DNA from: Bacteroidota bacterium
GTDB lineage: Bacteria > Bacteroidota > Bacteroidia > Chitinophagales > Chitinophagaceae
Length of the DNA: 5,467 nt
Assembly: GCA_028876035.1 (NCBI GenBank)
Contig: JAGWTK010000299.1
Span: forward strand, 1 to 5,467
Direction: 5' to 3'
The position numbers and the translations under genes are program-made. This document shows, piece by piece, positions 5,167 through 5,467 of the stretch (position 1 is the stretch's first letter; each line of letters starts with the position of its first letter). Under the pieces are notes generated by a model that was not told where the DNA came from, made no database searches, and saw only the letters and a program-made list of their open reading frames with translations.

Positions 5167-5467
5167 ATGAAGATTTTCACTGATATCAGTTCGCTGCCTG
5201 CTTTTCAAAAGGCCGTTGTTACCATCGGCACTTTCGATGGTGTACACAAGGGTCACCAGCAAATCATTTCCCAGCTAAAGGAAGAAGCAGCCCGGGCGGG
5301 TGGTGAAACGGTATTGATTACGTTTGATCCCCATCCCCGAAAGGTGGTGAGTGATAAACCGCTTCGCCTTATCAACACACTGGAAGAAAAAATGCAATTG
5401 TTGTCGGATGCAGGCATTGACAATCTCGTAGTGGTTCCTTTCAATACGGCATTTGCAGAGCAGCCAG
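5167..5467 (+). CDS. ribF: Bifunctional riboflavin kinase/FMN adenylyltransferase RibF, N-terminal fragment
   Basis: The first 100 codons are present and the gene runs off the right edge. RibF phosphorylates riboflavin to FMN and adenylates it to FAD. The visible part is the N-terminal FMN adenylyltransferase (nucleotidyltransferase-fold) domain: VTIGTFDGVHKGHQ (18-31) contains the GxFDGxHxGH signature with the HxGH nucleotide-binding histidines at 27 and 30. FDPHPRKV (53-60) is the second conserved block. The C-terminal riboflavin kinase domain, if present, lies outside the window. ATG at 5167 places the signature at the usual distance from the N-terminus. AGG touches the ATG directly, too close for a working Shine-Dalgarno site. 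The gene diverges from purM. Confidence 0.94.
   Translation, partial: MKIFTDISSLPAFQKAVVTIGTFDGVHKGHQQIISQLKEEAARAGGETVLITFDPHPRKVVSDKPLRLINTLEEKMQLLSDAGIDNLVVVPFNTAFAEQP

Overview
The window reads as ordinary chromosomal core sequence from a member of the Bacteroidota, most likely the Chitinophagaceae or close relatives. Three things suggest this. The PurM and CYTH proteins resemble Bacteroidota versions from memory. The genes lack recognisable Shine-Dalgarno sequences. Promoter-like sites match the Bacteroidota -7 consensus TAnnTTTG instead of a sigma70 -10 box. The family-level placement is inference; the phylum-level placement is fairly secure.

Layout, left to right. The 3' end of pnp (polynucleotide phosphorylase, S1 domain tail) ends in a strong intrinsic terminator. 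prmA (ribosomal protein L11 methyltransferase) and plsY (acyl-phosphate:glycerol-3-phosphate acyltransferase) follow on the + strand, with 61 bp and no visible terminator between them, so they may share a transcript. A terminator closes plsY. A lipoprotein-type M48 zinc metalloprotease then stands alone between two terminators. Next is a 147-aa DUF3052-like protein of unknown function with a good -7 promoter element and its own terminator. A CYTH-domain protein begins only a few bases after that terminator's T-tract. It runs tail to tail into purM on the - strand, with a 14-bp overlap of the two coding ends. purM (AIR synthase, purine biosynthesis) and the truncated ribF (riboflavin kinase/FAD synthetase) diverge from an 81-bp region that carries two mirror-image TAGTTTTG elements.

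The genes are mostly independent housekeeping units: RNA decay, ribosomal protein modification, phospholipid synthesis, envelope proteolysis, purine synthesis and flavin cofactor synthesis. They do not form one pathway. No mobile element, CRISPR array, tRNA, rRNA, toxin-antitoxin or defence system was seen, and no stretch longer than 300 bases lacks a gene. I find no convincing evidence of a new multi-gene system. The points of interest are the compact regulatory regions (terminator next to a start codon, mirrored divergent promoters, convergent overlap) and a few family variants (CYTH signature substitution, long PurM, DUF3052-like orphan).
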